Shown here in pieces: positions 39,614 through 49,547 of a DNA stretch of 62,002 nt. The notes beneath the pieces were generated by a model. That model did no database searches and had not been told where the DNA came from. It saw nothing but the letters and a program-made list of their open reading frames with translations. This DNA is from an uncultured Acidimicrobiales bacterium (GTDB lineage Bacteria > Actinomycetota > Acidimicrobiia > Acidimicrobiales > SZUA-35). Made by a program: the position numbers and the translations under genes. The DNA is taken from assembly GCA_938021675.1 (NCBI GenBank), contig CALIFY010000002.1, positions 1 through 62,002 of the forward strand, written 5' to 3'. Numbering within the stretch: position 1 is the first letter of the stretch; every line of letters begins with the position of its first letter.

Positions 39614-41449
39614 ATGGCGGAAGTCCACCAACCCCCCGCTGCATCGGGAGACGATCCGGATCAAGAATCCGGCGGCATCGATGACATTGACGACCTCCTG
39701 GCCTCGTTGACGTCGAGCAACGGGAGTACGCCGGCTGCCAACCAGAAGAGGCAACAGACGGAACGACTTTCAAGCGGTGGGCTGATCGTCGGCGGGCTCG
39801 TCGGCCTTGCAATCGCGGCCATCGTCGGCAGTCTGGTGCTGTCCTGGGTGGCGTTGTCCCGATCCGGCGGTGATGAGGTGGCTTCTACTACCGAAGCGGG
39901 CGACGGCCAAGATGGAGACGCGCTCAGCGAGCGAGTCGAAGGAGTGCTTGCGAGCCTTGGGTTGGCCGGGATAACTGCTGAGCAACGTGATGACGCCGTC
40001 ATCCTGACCGGTACGGTCGCCACCGAGTCCCAACGCCAACAGGTCATCGATGCAACCGCTGTTCTGGCTGATGGGAAGGTAATAGACGCATCGGGCCTGG
40101 CGGTCGATACCGGCCAGACCACCGTTGACTCGGCCCCTCCTGCCGCACCGTCTGCCGTAGAGGACGGACGTCGAACAGAGTATCAAACGGCGCTCGACCG
40201 ACTCATCGCCGCAACACCTATTATCTTCGCCGCCGCCCAGAGCGATCTCACCGATCAACATAAGCGAATACTGGACACCGTTGCTTCAACGATGAAGGAC
40301 TTTCCCGAGTATCCGGTAACAGTGGTCGGATTTACCGACGACCGCGGCGAAGATGCGGCAAACGAGGCGCTCAGCCAACGACGGGCGGTGAATGTGGCGG
40401 ACTACCTCGAAGTACAGGGAGTCGCAGAAGGCGTGTTGTTGACCGACCCTCGAGGTGAGGAGGCATCGACTGGATCGTCTCGAATCGCCGGACTTGAGCG
40501 GCGCGTGGAATTTGAGGTTGGTTCGACTACCAATGCGTCGGTCGCGGTGGCCGACACCGTCCTTCGGATAGCGCTAATTGCACCGAGCGCGAGGGACGAC
40601 CTCGCATTCACCCAGAGCATGGTGGAAGCGATCGACGAATTGTCCGATGAGCGGGGCAAGGTTGAAGTCGATGTAGTGGACGGAACGTTCGTCGTACCGG
40701 AAGCGGAGGCCGCTATCCGAGAATTCGCCGCCGACGACGTTGATTTGATCATCGCCCATGGCTCTCAGTACGGACCAGCACTGTTCACGATCGCCCAGGA
40801 ATTCCCTGAGATCGCCTTTGTGTGGGGCACGGCAAGTGACACGTTCGGACTTCCAAACGTCTACGCATATGATGTCGCTTCTGAGCAGGGTGGATACGTC
40901 CTCGGGGCCGTAAGCGCATTGGTTAGCAAGAGCGGCACGCTCGGAATCGTGGGGCCAATCGAAGTTGGCGATGCAGAGCGATACGTGCGGGGCTTCACCG
41001 CCGGCGCTCGGGCCGAACGACCACAGACCGATATTCGAGCAACGTGGACCGGTTCTTTTTCGGACTCGACGCTTGCCGCTGAAGCGGCACTTGAACACGT
41101 GGATGCCGGAGCTGATGTCATGACCGGTTCGGCCCAGATGGTTGTTGGTGCCGTGTCGGTGGCCCAAGAGAATGGCTCGTTTTGGGTTGGGAACCAGGCC
41201 GACCAGACATCCCTAGCCCCCGAGCTGGTGCTCGGCTCGCAGGTGTACCGCTGGGAAGCTATCCTGCGCCCGCTTATCGCTGATCTTGACGCCGGAACCC
41301 TCGATGGCCGAGACGTGACCGCCACCATTGCGAACGGCGGTATCGAGATCGTCTTCAACCCCGACTTCCCGCTCGATCCTGAGATCCGAGCCAGAGCTGA
41401 AGAGTTAATCGTCGGCATTAGCTCTGGGTCGATCGTCGTTCCCACCTAG
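39614..41449 (+). CDS. membrane-anchored BON-like / OmpA-like / BMP (PnrA-like) fusion protein
   Basis: 611 residues. An acidic cytoplasmic head (1-50) is followed by a transmembrane helix (about 56-80) and a BON-like segment (about 104-166, LGLAGITAEQRDDAVILTGT). An OmpA-C-like peptidoglycan-binding domain follows (about 187-303), with VTVVGFTDDRGEDAANEALS and RRAVNVADYL as in the NX2LSX2RAX2V helix. A complete BMP/PnrA-type solute-binding domain (about 316-605) has RIALIAPSARDDLAFTQSM, AFVWGTAS, YVLGAVSALVSKSGTLGIVG, VRGFTAGARA and VNVY-like segments. PnrA-type proteins bind nucleosides or similar ligands. Here the sensor would be tethered to both membrane and cell wall. No ABC permease is adjacent. 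I know of no named family with this architecture. Confidence 0.85.
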   Translation: MAEVHQPPAASGDDPDQESGGIDDIDDLLASLTSSNGSTPAANQKRQQTERLSSGGLIVGGLVGLAIAAIVGSLVLSWVALSRSGGDEVASTTEAGDGQDGDALSERVEGVLASLGLAGITAEQRDDAVILTGTVATESQRQQVIDATAVLADGKVIDASGLAVDTGQTTVDSAPPAAPSAVEDGRRTEYQTALDRLIAATPIIFAAAQSDLTDQHKRILDTVASTMKDFPEYPVTVVGFTDDRGEDAANEALSQRRAVNVADYLEVQGVAEGVLLTDPRGEEASTGSSRIAGLERRVEFEVGSTTNASVAVADTVLRIALIAPSARDDLAFTQSMVEAIDELSDERGKVEVDVVDGTFVVPEAEAAIREFAADDVDLIIAHGSQYGPALFTIAQEFPEIAFVWGTASDTFGLPNVYAYDVASEQGGYVLGAVSALVSKSGTLGIVGPIEVGDAERYVRGFTAGARAERPQTDIRATWTGSFSDSTLAAEAALEHVDAGADVMTGSAQMVVGAVSVAQENGSFWVGNQADQTSLAPELVLGSQVYRWEAILRPLIADLDAGTLDGRDVTATIANGGIEIVFNPDFPLDPEIRARAEELIVGISSGSIVVPT

Positions 41450-41533
41450 GGGAGCGACACGGTGGTGGCCGTGCCCGAGCCCGAGGGCGTTGACACGACC
41501 ACCCGATAGGTCGAGGTGAAGTCGTCGATGCCT

Positions 41534-44068
41534 TCAGGCGCTGATTGCGTCGAGGACCTTCAGCCGGCCGGCGCGACGGGCCGGGCCCCATGCCGCTGCC
41601 AGACCGGCGAGACCGGCGAACGAAACAAGGATGGCGATCCGGGCCGACGGGACGGCAAGGGTTGAGGTGAACTCAGCGGGAAGAGCGACAACGGCGGCCC
41701 ACCCGAATAACACTCCGATAGTTACGCCGAGGGCAGCTCCGAAGAAGGCGACAAGCGCTGCTTCGTATCGGACCATGCGTCGAAGCTGACTTCGGGTCAT
41801 CCCGACTGCTCGGAGAAGACCGAGTTCTCGTGTCCGCTCGAACACCGAGAGGGCCAGGGTGTTGGCGATCCCGATGAGAGCGATGATGACCGCCAAGGCC
41901 ACCATCGCGTTCACCACGGCGAGCAGCTGATCGACCTCTCCCTCCACGTCTTCGACAAACGAGTTGGCAGTCTCGAAGGTGATACCAGGGTTCGCTTCTC
42001 GAAATGGAACGAGTGTCGCCTCGACCTGATCCTCTGGGACACCTTCGGCAAACGAAAGTGCGATCCAGGCATCACCAGGTGCGTCGGTCAGTGTGGTCCA
42101 TGTTGAGAAGTCGAGCAGGTAGTCCTCTTCTATCACGATGTCATCACCAAAGACCCCAACGACCTCAACGGTTCGTTGGTCTCCGCTGGGAAAGGTCATT
42201 GCAACCTTGTCACCGATCTCGATGGCCTGCTCGGTGGCCAGTTCGTTGGAGATGAGAAGCGGGTCGGTCACCCCATCGGGCGAGAAGACGCCGTCGCTGA
42301 TGTCGAGGTCGAACAACTCGGCTGTGGCCCTGAAGTCGGTGGCGCCAACAAATTCGACAGCACCGCCGATGTTGGCCTCCCAATAGCGGAAACTCGTTAC
42401 CGACTGAGTTTCTGGTCTGCCATCCAGATCGCCGGCAAGCGAATCGGGGATTAGCGGCAGGAAGTCGCTGTTGTCGGTGACCAAGTAGTCGGCGGCCACC
42501 GAACTCTCCAGAGTTGACCTGAGCTGGGCCTTAAGCGACTCTCCAACGGTCAAGGCCATTGAGACCATGGCGAGCCCGATCATGAGGGCGGCAGCGGTCG
42601 TGGCGGTTCGGCGGGGGTGCCGACCGGCGTTCTGTTGTGCCAACCGCCCCGATACCCCGAAGGCCCGGGCTATCGGAGACCCGAGAAGTCCGGTCACCGG
42701 TTTAGCGACCACCGGGCTGAGCATCGTCACACCGATGAACACCAAAGCCGCCCCGATAGCGAGGAAGGTGACGACGGCGCTTGTTCCCTCTGCGCCGAAC
42801 AACCCGAACCCTCCAGCTGTCATCCCGAGGCCGGTCGTTACCGCACCGATGATCAATCGAATCCGACCGCTGGCTTCGCCTGCTGCTGCACCATCGCGCA
42901 GGGCGGCCATCGGTGACACACGCGATGCTCGCCGAGCCGGCCCCATGGCGGAAACCAGTGTCACAACGATGCCGACGGCAAAGGCGACGATGACGGTTCG
43001 GGTCGAGACGATAACCGGGGCCTCCGGGAGTTCGGCGCCGATGAAACCGAATAACCATCGGAGCCCGGCGGCGGCGGCGACACCGCCACCTATTCCCAGT
43101 GCTGACGCACCGACTCCAATCGCGGCAGCTTCGCCGAGAACGGAACGGCGGAGTTGTCGGCTATCGGCGCCGACGGTTCGAAGTAGCGCCAGTTCCCTTG
43201 TTCGCTGACCGAGGACGATCGAGAACGTGTTGTAGATGATAAAGATCGAAACAAATAGTGAGATGCCAGCGAACCCGAGCAGGACGTTTCCGATGATGTC
43301 GATACCGCTGTTGAAGTCCGCCCTGGTCTCCGATTCGAGAGTGGCGTTGTCGACAACCTCGCCATCGCCGGCAATGGCCATCAGTTCGGCCTCAACCGCG
43401 CCACGGTCAGCGCCACCGCTTAACGCCACGGCGACCGAGTCGTAGCCATCGGTTCCGAGAAGACCTTGGAGTGACCCGAGTTCGAACTGCATCAACGTCG
43501 CTCCGAGGGTGGCATTGTCGGGGCCGAAACTTACCAGTCCGGTGACCGTGTGGGGGACGGTCCCGTTTGGGGTGATGACGTCGTAGGTGTGACCGACGAC
43601 GAAACCATGGCGAGCGGCAGCATCGCGATCGATAGAGAACTCGCCAGGATTGTCGGGGGCGGAGCCCTCGACCACGGTGAAGCTAGAAATGCGGTCATCG
43701 TCGATCCAGCCAAAGGCGATCTGAGGAGGTCCGGACGTGGGGATCGTCTGGCCAGCGGCGGTGAGGGGTCGAAGCATGTCTTCGGCGACAACTATCGGGG
43801 CCGCCGAGGCGACACCGTCGATAGCCGACGCCTCTTCGAGTATGGATTCGTCCAGGCGGGCTGTCCGGTCGAACTCGTCGGTTTCACCTCGGATCTCGAA
43901 GTCGGTTCCACCGGCGATCTCGCTCGACAGATTGCCGAAGCTCTGTCGAAGGCCGTCGGTCAACACAAACGACGACACGACGAAAGACACCGCCAATACG
44001 ACAGCGAAGGCGGTGAGTGCGAACCGGAGGCGGTTTGCCGCCAAGTTCTTTAGCGTTAGGCGCAACAT
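41534..44068 (-). CDS. ABC transporter permease, MacB/FtsX type
   Basis: 844 residues from the ATG at 44068, preceded by GAAGGG; the frame is open upstream but without family sequence. It starts MLRLTLKNLAANRLRFALTAFAVVLAVSFV (first helix), then an extracytoplasmic MacB-PCD-like domain. An FtsX block with three helices follows (about 265-400), then a second copy beginning GRLAQQNAGRHPRRTATTAAALM. A further periplasmic domain and a final FtsX block lead to the end GRLKVLDAISA. Such permeases do not import. They export lipoproteins or peptides, or transmit force to cell-wall enzymes. The ATPase gene lies 31 bases upstream in the same direction. Confidence 0.9.
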   Translation of the reverse strand: MLRLTLKNLAANRLRFALTAFAVVLAVSFVVSSFVLTDGLRQSFGNLSSEIAGGTDFEIRGETDEFDRTARLDESILEEASAIDGVASAAPIVVAEDMLRPLTAAGQTIPTSGPPQIAFGWIDDDRISSFTVVEGSAPDNPGEFSIDRDAAARHGFVVGHTYDVITPNGTVPHTVTGLVSFGPDNATLGATLMQFELGSLQGLLGTDGYDSVAVALSGGADRGAVEAELMAIAGDGEVVDNATLESETRADFNSGIDIIGNVLLGFAGISLFVSIFIIYNTFSIVLGQRTRELALLRTVGADSRQLRRSVLGEAAAIGVGASALGIGGGVAAAAGLRWLFGFIGAELPEAPVIVSTRTVIVAFAVGIVVTLVSAMGPARRASRVSPMAALRDGAAAGEASGRIRLIIGAVTTGLGMTAGGFGLFGAEGTSAVVTFLAIGAALVFIGVTMLSPVVAKPVTGLLGSPIARAFGVSGRLAQQNAGRHPRRTATTAAALMIGLAMVSMALTVGESLKAQLRSTLESSVAADYLVTDNSDFLPLIPDSLAGDLDGRPETQSVTSFRYWEANIGGAVEFVGATDFRATAELFDLDISDGVFSPDGVTDPLLISNELATEQAIEIGDKVAMTFPSGDQRTVEVVGVFGDDIVIEEDYLLDFSTWTTLTDAPGDAWIALSFAEGVPEDQVEATLVPFREANPGITFETANSFVEDVEGEVDQLLAVVNAMVALAVIIALIGIANTLALSVFERTRELGLLRAVGMTRSQLRRMVRYEAALVAFFGAALGVTIGVLFGWAAVVALPAEFTSTLAVPSARIAILVSFAGLAGLAAAWGPARRAGRLKVLDAISA

Positions 44069-44099
44069 TGGAACTGCCCTTCTCTTCTGGAGGTGGTTG

Positions 44100-44858
44100 T
44101 CAGTCGCCGAGACCGCGCATGCGGTCCAGCACTGAGTCGGCCGTCGGATCGAGCATGTGGTCGACGATTCGACCATCGACAAGAAAAACGACCCGATCGG
44201 CGTGGGCGGCGGCGATCGGGTCATGGGTCACCATGACGACGGTCTGACCAAGGTCGCCGACGGCTCGCCGCATGAAGTCGAGGATTTCGGCTCCGGTTCG
44301 CGAATCGAGGTTTCCGGTGGGCTCGTCGGCAAAGATGATCTCGGGACGGCCGGCCAAGGCCCTGGCAACAGCGACCCGCTGTTGCTGACCACCTGACAGC
44401 TCACTCGGACGGTGACTGAGCCGGTCGGCCAGACCGACCGTGGCTACCACATGCTGGAGCCAATGTTCATCGGGCTTCTTTCCGGCGAGATCTAGCGGAA
44501 GGGTGATGTTCTCGATGGCGTTGAGCGTCGGGATGAGATTGAACGATTGAAATACGAATCCGACGCGGTCCCTGCGGAGCTGGGTCAATTGACGTTCGTT
44601 GAGCGTCGAGAGGTCGGTGTCTCCGATGATGACCTGCCCGCTACTCAGTTGATCAAGTCCAGCCAAGCATTGCATCAAAGTCGATTTTCCGGAACCCGAG
44701 GGGCCCATGATGGCGGTCATCCGCTCGGCCTCGAACGTGACGTCGACATGGCTCAACGCCGTTACCTCGGTATCTCCATCGCCGTATATCTTCACCGCAT
44801 CGACGGCCGCCGCCGCCGTTGTCGAGACGGTGATCGTTTCTGTTTCAAATGCAGTCAT
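44100..44858 (-). CDS. ABC transporter ATPase, MacB/LolD type
   Basis: 252 residues from the ATG at 44858, with GAAGGG upstream. Walker A GPSGSGKST is at 52-60, the Q loop in FVFQSFNLIPTLNAIEN, the signature LSGGQQQRVAVARAL, Walker B IIFADEPTGNLD and the switch His in MVTHDPIAAAHADRVVFL. It pairs with the FtsX-type permease downstream. The C-terminal tail (HMLDPTADSVLDRMRGL) is common in actinobacterial members. The gene is divergent from the acyl-CoA carboxylase gene. Confidence 0.92.
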   Translation of the reverse strand: MTAFETETITVSTTAAAAVDAVKIYGDGDTEVTALSHVDVTFEAERMTAIMGPSGSGKSTLMQCLAGLDQLSSGQVIIGDTDLSTLNERQLTQLRRDRVGFVFQSFNLIPTLNAIENITLPLDLAGKKPDEHWLQHVVATVGLADRLSHRPSELSGGQQQRVAVARALAGRPEIIFADEPTGNLDSRTGAEILDFMRRAVGDLGQTVVMVTHDPIAAAHADRVVFLVDGRIVDHMLDPTADSVLDRMRGLGD

Positions 44859-45069
44859 GGGTACTGACCCTTCGGATTGTTGTCGCTGGTGGAGACCGTA
44901 CGAAACTCTGGTGGTCGGAAGTATCGGGCCTTGTACTGATTCGACCCCGACCACACCCCGGCCGCTCTCAGGGTTTGACCCTGAGCTGGTGGTCGACCCG
45001 ATCGAGATCCTTCTTTGTTCGTTGCTCGGTCGACAGCTAAAACGGTCGGACCGACGAAGGGGTAGTCCG

Positions 45070-48000
45070 ATGAACTTGACCAGGCTTGCGGTCGCCAACA
45101 GAGGCGAGATTGCGATTCGTATCGCCCGGGCGGCCGGTGATCTCTCTCTGGCCACGGTCGTCATGGCACCCGAAGATGACCTTGGGTCGCTGCATACTCG
45201 TCACGGGGATGCACTCGCGGTGCTTCCGGGCCGAGGGGCTGACGCCTATCTCGACCCGGCCGCGGTGATCGAGGCCGCGCTCCGGGCTGACGCCGACGCG
45301 GTACATCCTGGATACGGGTTCCTGGCCGAACGGACAGAGTTGGCTCAGGCCTGCGACGCAACCGATTTGACGTTCGTCGGACCGACACCGGCCCAGCTCC
45401 AACGATTCGGCGACAAGGTGGCGTCCAGGGAATTGGCCGAACAGGTTGGAGTGCCGGGGCCACCGGGAACGGGGTACGACCCGTCGCCCACCCACGCGTT
45501 TGCCTTCTTAGCAGAACACCGTGTTGCGATGATTAAGGCCGTCGGAGGCGGAGGCGGCCGCGGCATGCGGACGATTAGACGTGGCGATGATCTCGCCGCA
45601 GCGATCGCTCGGAGCCGACGCGAAGCGGACACCGTCTTCGGCGATGACCGGGTCTACTTGGAAGCACTGATCGAACGGGTCCGCCACGTAGAGGTCCAAA
45701 TCGTCGGCGACGGCCGGGAGGTTGTCCATCTCGGTGAACGAGAATGTTCGCTGCAACGGCAACATCAGAAACTGGTCGAGCGTGCTCCCAGCCCGTCCAT
45801 CGACCGAGAGACCCGACGGCTTCTCACCGATTCGGCCGTCGCCATCGCATCTGCGGTGGACTACCGCTCAATTGGCACGGTGGAGTTTTTGGTGGGTGAA
45901 CCCACCGGCGACGATCCGCCGCCGGTGTATTTTCTTGAGGTAAATGCTCGGCTCCAGGTGGAGCACACCGTTACCGAAGCGGTGACCGGCGTCGATTTGG
46001 TTCACACCCAGCTCCGGCTGGCGGACGGTGCGACGCTCGAGGAACTGGGCCTCACCGCAGATCGGGTGGCGGTCCCGAACGGTCATGCCATCCAGGTCAG
46101 AGTCAATGCCGAGACGATGACGTCCGAGGGGCGGCCCCGTCCGTCCGGCGGAACGTTGAGCGTGTTCGAAACGCCGTCGGGCCCAGGAATCAGAACAGAC
46201 ACCTATGGCTACGTCGGTTATACGACCAACCCGGGATTCGATTCGCTGCTGGCCAAGGTGGTGGCATGGGCTCCGGGCGCTGATCCATCGGTGGCTGTAC
46301 GTCGGGTGCGGCGGGCGCTGGAAGAATTCCGGGTCGAGGGCGTATCGACGAACCTCGGCTTCGTCTTGGCGCTTCTCGATCGGCCAGAGGTGCACAGCAA
46401 TGAGGTGACGACGAGTTTCGTGATGGAGACGGTGACCGAGTTGCTGGCGGCGGTCACCTCCGCACCTACTCCGACCGGTGTTGCCCCGAAGAACGAGATC
46501 TTAGGACCGGTCGGTTCACGATCGGTCGATTCGCCACTTCAGGGGACCGTGGTCGCCGTATCGGTCGAAGTGGACGATGGTGTCGCAGTCGGGCAGCCCC
46601 TCATCATCCTCGAATCCATGAAGATGGAGCATGAGGTTGGCGCCCCGATCACCGGCGTGGTTCGTGAGATCACGGTGGCCGTTGGCGACCTCGTTTCAGA
46701 CGGTCATCCGATGGTTTTCGTCGAGCCCGCTGACACCGACATCGATCCTGTCGACGCCAACGTCGACATAGACGCCGCGCTCGTCCGTCCCGACCTGGCC
46801 GAACTGTTTGAGCGGCGAGGATACGGACTTGATGAGAATCGGCCTGATGCGGTGGCTGCCCGCCGGAGTCGGGGGCATCGGACAGCGAGAGAGAATCTGG
46901 CTCGACTCGTCGACCCTGGGTCGTTCGTCGAGTTCGGTCGCCTGATGATCGCCGCCCAGCGTGGCCGCCGCCAGTTTCAAGACCTGCTGGAAAACACCCC
47001 AGGAGATGGGATGGTGGCTGGAATTGGATCGGTCAACGGGGACTCGTTCACCGGACGAGCGGCCCAGACGGTTGTCATGTCGTACGACTACATGGTGCTG
47101 GCCGGGACCCAAGGCGGCCAGAACCATCGAAAGAAGGACCGGTTGTTCGAGATGGCGGCCCGTAACCGGTTGCCGGTCGTCGTCTACGCCGAGGGAGGTG
47201 GCGGTCGCCCGGGCGACACCGACGGCATCGGCGGATCGGGGCTCGATTGTCTCGCCTTTTCGTTGTTCGCCGAGTTGTCTGGACTGGTGCCACTGGTCGG
47301 AATCGCCAATGGTCGTTGTTTCGCCGGGAACGCGGTGTTGCTCGGATGCTGCGATGTCATCATCGCCACCGAGGGGTCGAACATCGGCATCGGCGGCCCG
47401 GCGATGGTCGAAGGTGGAGGACTGGGAGCTTTTACGCCGGAGGAGATCGGACCGTCAACGGTTCAGGTATCTAATGGGGTCATCGATGTATTGGTTGCCG
47501 ATGAAGATGAAGCGACCGATGTCGCCAAGCGGTACCTGTCCTATTTTCAGGGAGCGACCTCCGAGTGGGAGGTCGGTGATCAGAACTTGCTGCGCCATCT
47601 CGTGCCGGCGAATCGGAAGCGAACGTACGAGATGCGGGCCGTCATCGACACGCTCTGCGACGTCGACAGTGTGTTGGAGCTGCGATCGGGGTGGGGGCGC
47701 GGGGTTCTCACCGCACTTGGGCGCATCGAGGGCCGGCCGATCGGTGTTGTGGCAAATTCCCCTAACCATCTCGGTGGCGCAATAGATGCCGCCGCGGCCG
47801 ACAAAGCAGCCCGGTTCATGCAGCTCTGCGACGCCCACGACATTCCCTTGCTTTTCCTCTGCGATACGCCGGGAATTATGGTCGGTCCTGCCGCCGAACA
47901 TGAGGCGACGATCCGTCATGCCGCCCGCATGTTCGTTACCTCGGCCAGCGTGGATGTTCCGATCATGACGATCGTGACCCGAAAAGGGTACGGCCTCGGT

Positions 48001-48339
48001 GCCCAGGCGATGGCTGGGGGTTCGTTCAAAGCCACGAGTTTCACGGTGTCTTGGCCAACGGGGGAGTTCGGTGGGATGGGCCTCGAAGGATTCGTACGGC
48101 TTGGATACCGCAAAGAACTCGAGGCGATAGACGATCCGGAAGAGCGCCAAGAGGCATTCGAGGCCCGTGTCGCCCGGCTGTATGACAGCGGCAAGGCCGT
48201 CAACGCCGGAACGTTTTTCGAAGTAGACGATGTGATCGATCCCGCCGAAAGTCGGCGATGGGTTTTGATGGCGCTGCAAAGCGCGCCACCTTTGTCTCTC
48301 CGTGAGGGGAAAAAACGGGGAATGATCGATACCTGGTAA
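45070..48339 (+). CDS. single-chain biotin-dependent acyl-CoA carboxylase
   Basis: 1089 residues from the ATG at 45070, preceded by GAAGGGG; the frame is open upstream but holds no family sequence. Order of domains: biotin carboxylase (1-450; ANRGEIAIRIARAA, KAVGGGGGRGMR, ECSLQRQHQKLVERAPS, FLEVNARLQVEHTVTE), biotinyl carrier domain with Lys518 in ESMKMEHEV, and carboxyltransferase (about 555-1089; SYDYMVLAGTQGGQNHRKKDR, NSPNHLGGAIDAAAADKAARF, LLFLCDTPG). All three activities sit on one chain, as in the long-chain acyl-CoA carboxylase type. It would form malonyl-, methylmalonyl- or longer-acyl-CoA derivatives with ATP and bicarbonate. Acyl specificity is unknown. It runs divergent from the MacB ATPase. 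Confidence 0.92.
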   Translation: MNLTRLAVANRGEIAIRIARAAGDLSLATVVMAPEDDLGSLHTRHGDALAVLPGRGADAYLDPAAVIEAALRADADAVHPGYGFLAERTELAQACDATDLTFVGPTPAQLQRFGDKVASRELAEQVGVPGPPGTGYDPSPTHAFAFLAEHRVAMIKAVGGGGGRGMRTIRRGDDLAAAIARSRREADTVFGDDRVYLEALIERVRHVEVQIVGDGREVVHLGERECSLQRQHQKLVERAPSPSIDRETRRLLTDSAVAIASAVDYRSIGTVEFLVGEPTGDDPPPVYFLEVNARLQVEHTVTEAVTGVDLVHTQLRLADGATLEELGLTADRVAVPNGHAIQVRVNAETMTSEGRPRPSGGTLSVFETPSGPGIRTDTYGYVGYTTNPGFDSLLAKVVAWAPGADPSVAVRRVRRALEEFRVEGVSTNLGFVLALLDRPEVHSNEVTTSFVMETVTELLAAVTSAPTPTGVAPKNEILGPVGSRSVDSPLQGTVVAVSVEVDDGVAVGQPLIILESMKMEHEVGAPITGVVREITVAVGDLVSDGHPMVFVEPADTDIDPVDANVDIDAALVRPDLAELFERRGYGLDENRPDAVAARRSRGHRTARENLARLVDPGSFVEFGRLMIAAQRGRRQFQDLLENTPGDGMVAGIGSVNGDSFTGRAAQTVVMSYDYMVLAGTQGGQNHRKKDRLFEMAARNRLPVVVYAEGGGGRPGDTDGIGGSGLDCLAFSLFAELSGLVPLVGIANGRCFAGNAVLLGCCDVIIATEGSNIGIGGPAMVEGGGLGAFTPEEIGPSTVQVSNGVIDVLVADEDEATDVAKRYLSYFQGATSEWEVGDQNLLRHLVPANRKRTYEMRAVIDTLCDVDSVLELRSGWGRGVLTALGRIEGRPIGVVANSPNHLGGAIDAAAADKAARFMQLCDAHDIPLLFLCDTPGIMVGPAAEHEATIRHAARMFVTSASVDVPIMTIVTRKGYGLGAQAMAGGSFKATSFTVSWPTGEFGGMGLEGFVRLGYRKELEAIDDPEERQEAFEARVARLYDSGKAVNAGTFFEVDDVIDPAESRRWVLMALQSAPPLSLREGKKRGMIDTW

Positions 48340-48382
48340 TTCAAGGTTCATCGAGTACGACGCATCCCGGTTGATGTTCGGC

Positions 48383-48458
48383 TAGCCTGCACCGACAAGG
48401 TTGCGGTTCGGTAACGGCTGACCGCGATGGCAGGGACCCAACTCTCTCGGAGAGACCG
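48383..48458 (+). promoter_or_regulatory. conserved leader of CAP gene 1
   Basis: A TANNNT box (TAGCCT, 48383-48388) is followed by GACAAGGTTGCGGTT. Just before the ATG is the inverted repeat CTCTCGGAGAG (48444-48454), whose right arm is the ribosome site GGAGAG. The same order recurs before CAP genes 2 and 3. Confidence 0.5.
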
Positions 48459-49547
48459 ATGAACAACTCGCACGATTTCGGCGGCCCACGCTCGAAGAGC
48501 GTTCTCGATGACGGGCCCGATGATCCGCCGTTGGTATGGCCGACTCATACGGTCGAGACATTTCCTGAGCTGAACACCCGTCCCTGGATCGACCCCGACC
48601 GGTCGAGCTTGTTTTGGGCGATGACAGCGGTGGCGGTGGTCGTCGCCGCCATCGTTATCTCGATCATTCTCTTCTCGATGATCGATTCCGGTGATGGTGA
48701 CCGGGGCGCGGGTACGGCCGCTGGTCCAACGAGTTCCATCGCCTCGACCGTGACCGACAGTGGAGGGTCGTCGGTGCCATCCTCTACCGCCTCGACGTTC
48801 GCGGTGGCCCAAGGTGCGGACGATCCGAATGGGGAAGCGCAAGGCTCGACGCTGACGCCATCCACGGAGTCTGTCGCCCCGACCTTAGCCCCGACGTCAG
48901 CGCCGACGGAGACCGAGACCTCTCCCACGACGGCGACGACTGTCGTTGTCACAACGACGACGGCCGCGCCACCGGAGACGACGGTCGAGCCACCGTCGAC
49001 CGAGCCGCCGTCGACCGAGCCGGCACCGACTGAGCCGCCGTCGACCGAGCCGCCATCAACGGAACCGCCAGCAACGACTGAGCCGCCATCGACGGAGCCG
49101 CCGTCGACCGAGCCGCCATCGACGGATCCGCCGGCGCCGACCGGTAGTGATGCTGAGGCTCAACAGCAGGTCCTCGCCCTGACCAACGAAGAGCGGTCAA
49201 AGGCCGGTTGCCCAGCGCTCACCCTCAATTCGCAGCTCAATGCCGCCGCCGACGGTCACAGCGAAGACATGGCGGCTCGTGGCTACTTCGACCACAACAC
49301 CCCCGAAGGAACGGGCCCTGGCGCCCGGATCGATGCTGCCGGATATTCCGGTAGGGGCTGGGGCGAAAACATCGCCCAAGGCCAATCGACCGCCTCGGAG
49401 GTGGTGGCCGGGTGGATGAACAGCACCGGTCACCGAGAAAACATCTTGAACTGTAATTTCAACGAACTTGGGGTTGGCTACGCGGAGGGATCGGGTCGGG
49501 GGAACGTCCCCGGTATCTACTGGACGCAGGTTTTCGGCACCAGTTAG
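48459..49547 (+). CDS. membrane-anchored CAP (SCP/PR1) domain protein 1
   Basis: 362 residues. A cytoplasmic head (about 1-48) has the motif shared with its two neighbours (SVLDDGPDDPPLVWPTHT). A transmembrane helix follows (about 50-72), then a long Ser/Thr/Pro/Glu linker with tandem PPSTEPPSTE units (about 165-225). The C-terminal CAP domain (about 235-362) keeps the ligand set: HSEDMAARGYFDHNTPEG, GENIAQG and HRENILNC. Bacterial CAP proteins lie outside the membrane and may bind lipids or act as hydrolases; the role here is unknown. It is the first of three tandem paralogues and follows the acyl-CoA carboxylase gene by about 120 bases. Confidence 0.85.
   Translation: MNNSHDFGGPRSKSVLDDGPDDPPLVWPTHTVETFPELNTRPWIDPDRSSLFWAMTAVAVVVAAIVISIILFSMIDSGDGDRGAGTAAGPTSSIASTVTDSGGSSVPSSTASTFAVAQGADDPNGEAQGSTLTPSTESVAPTLAPTSAPTETETSPTTATTVVVTTTTAAPPETTVEPPSTEPPSTEPAPTEPPSTEPPSTEPPATTEPPSTEPPSTEPPSTDPPAPTGSDAEAQQQVLALTNEERSKAGCPALTLNSQLNAAADGHSEDMAARGYFDHNTPEGTGPGARIDAAGYSGRGWGENIAQGQSTASEVVAGWMNSTGHRENILNCNFNELGVGYAEGSGRGNVPGIYWTQVFGTS

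Noticed and set aside
48950-49140. Tandem GC-rich repeats considered as CRISPR-like or minisatellite array
   Set aside because: They are in-frame PPSTEP-type codon repeats inside the CAP protein linker; there are no spacers and unit lengths vary.
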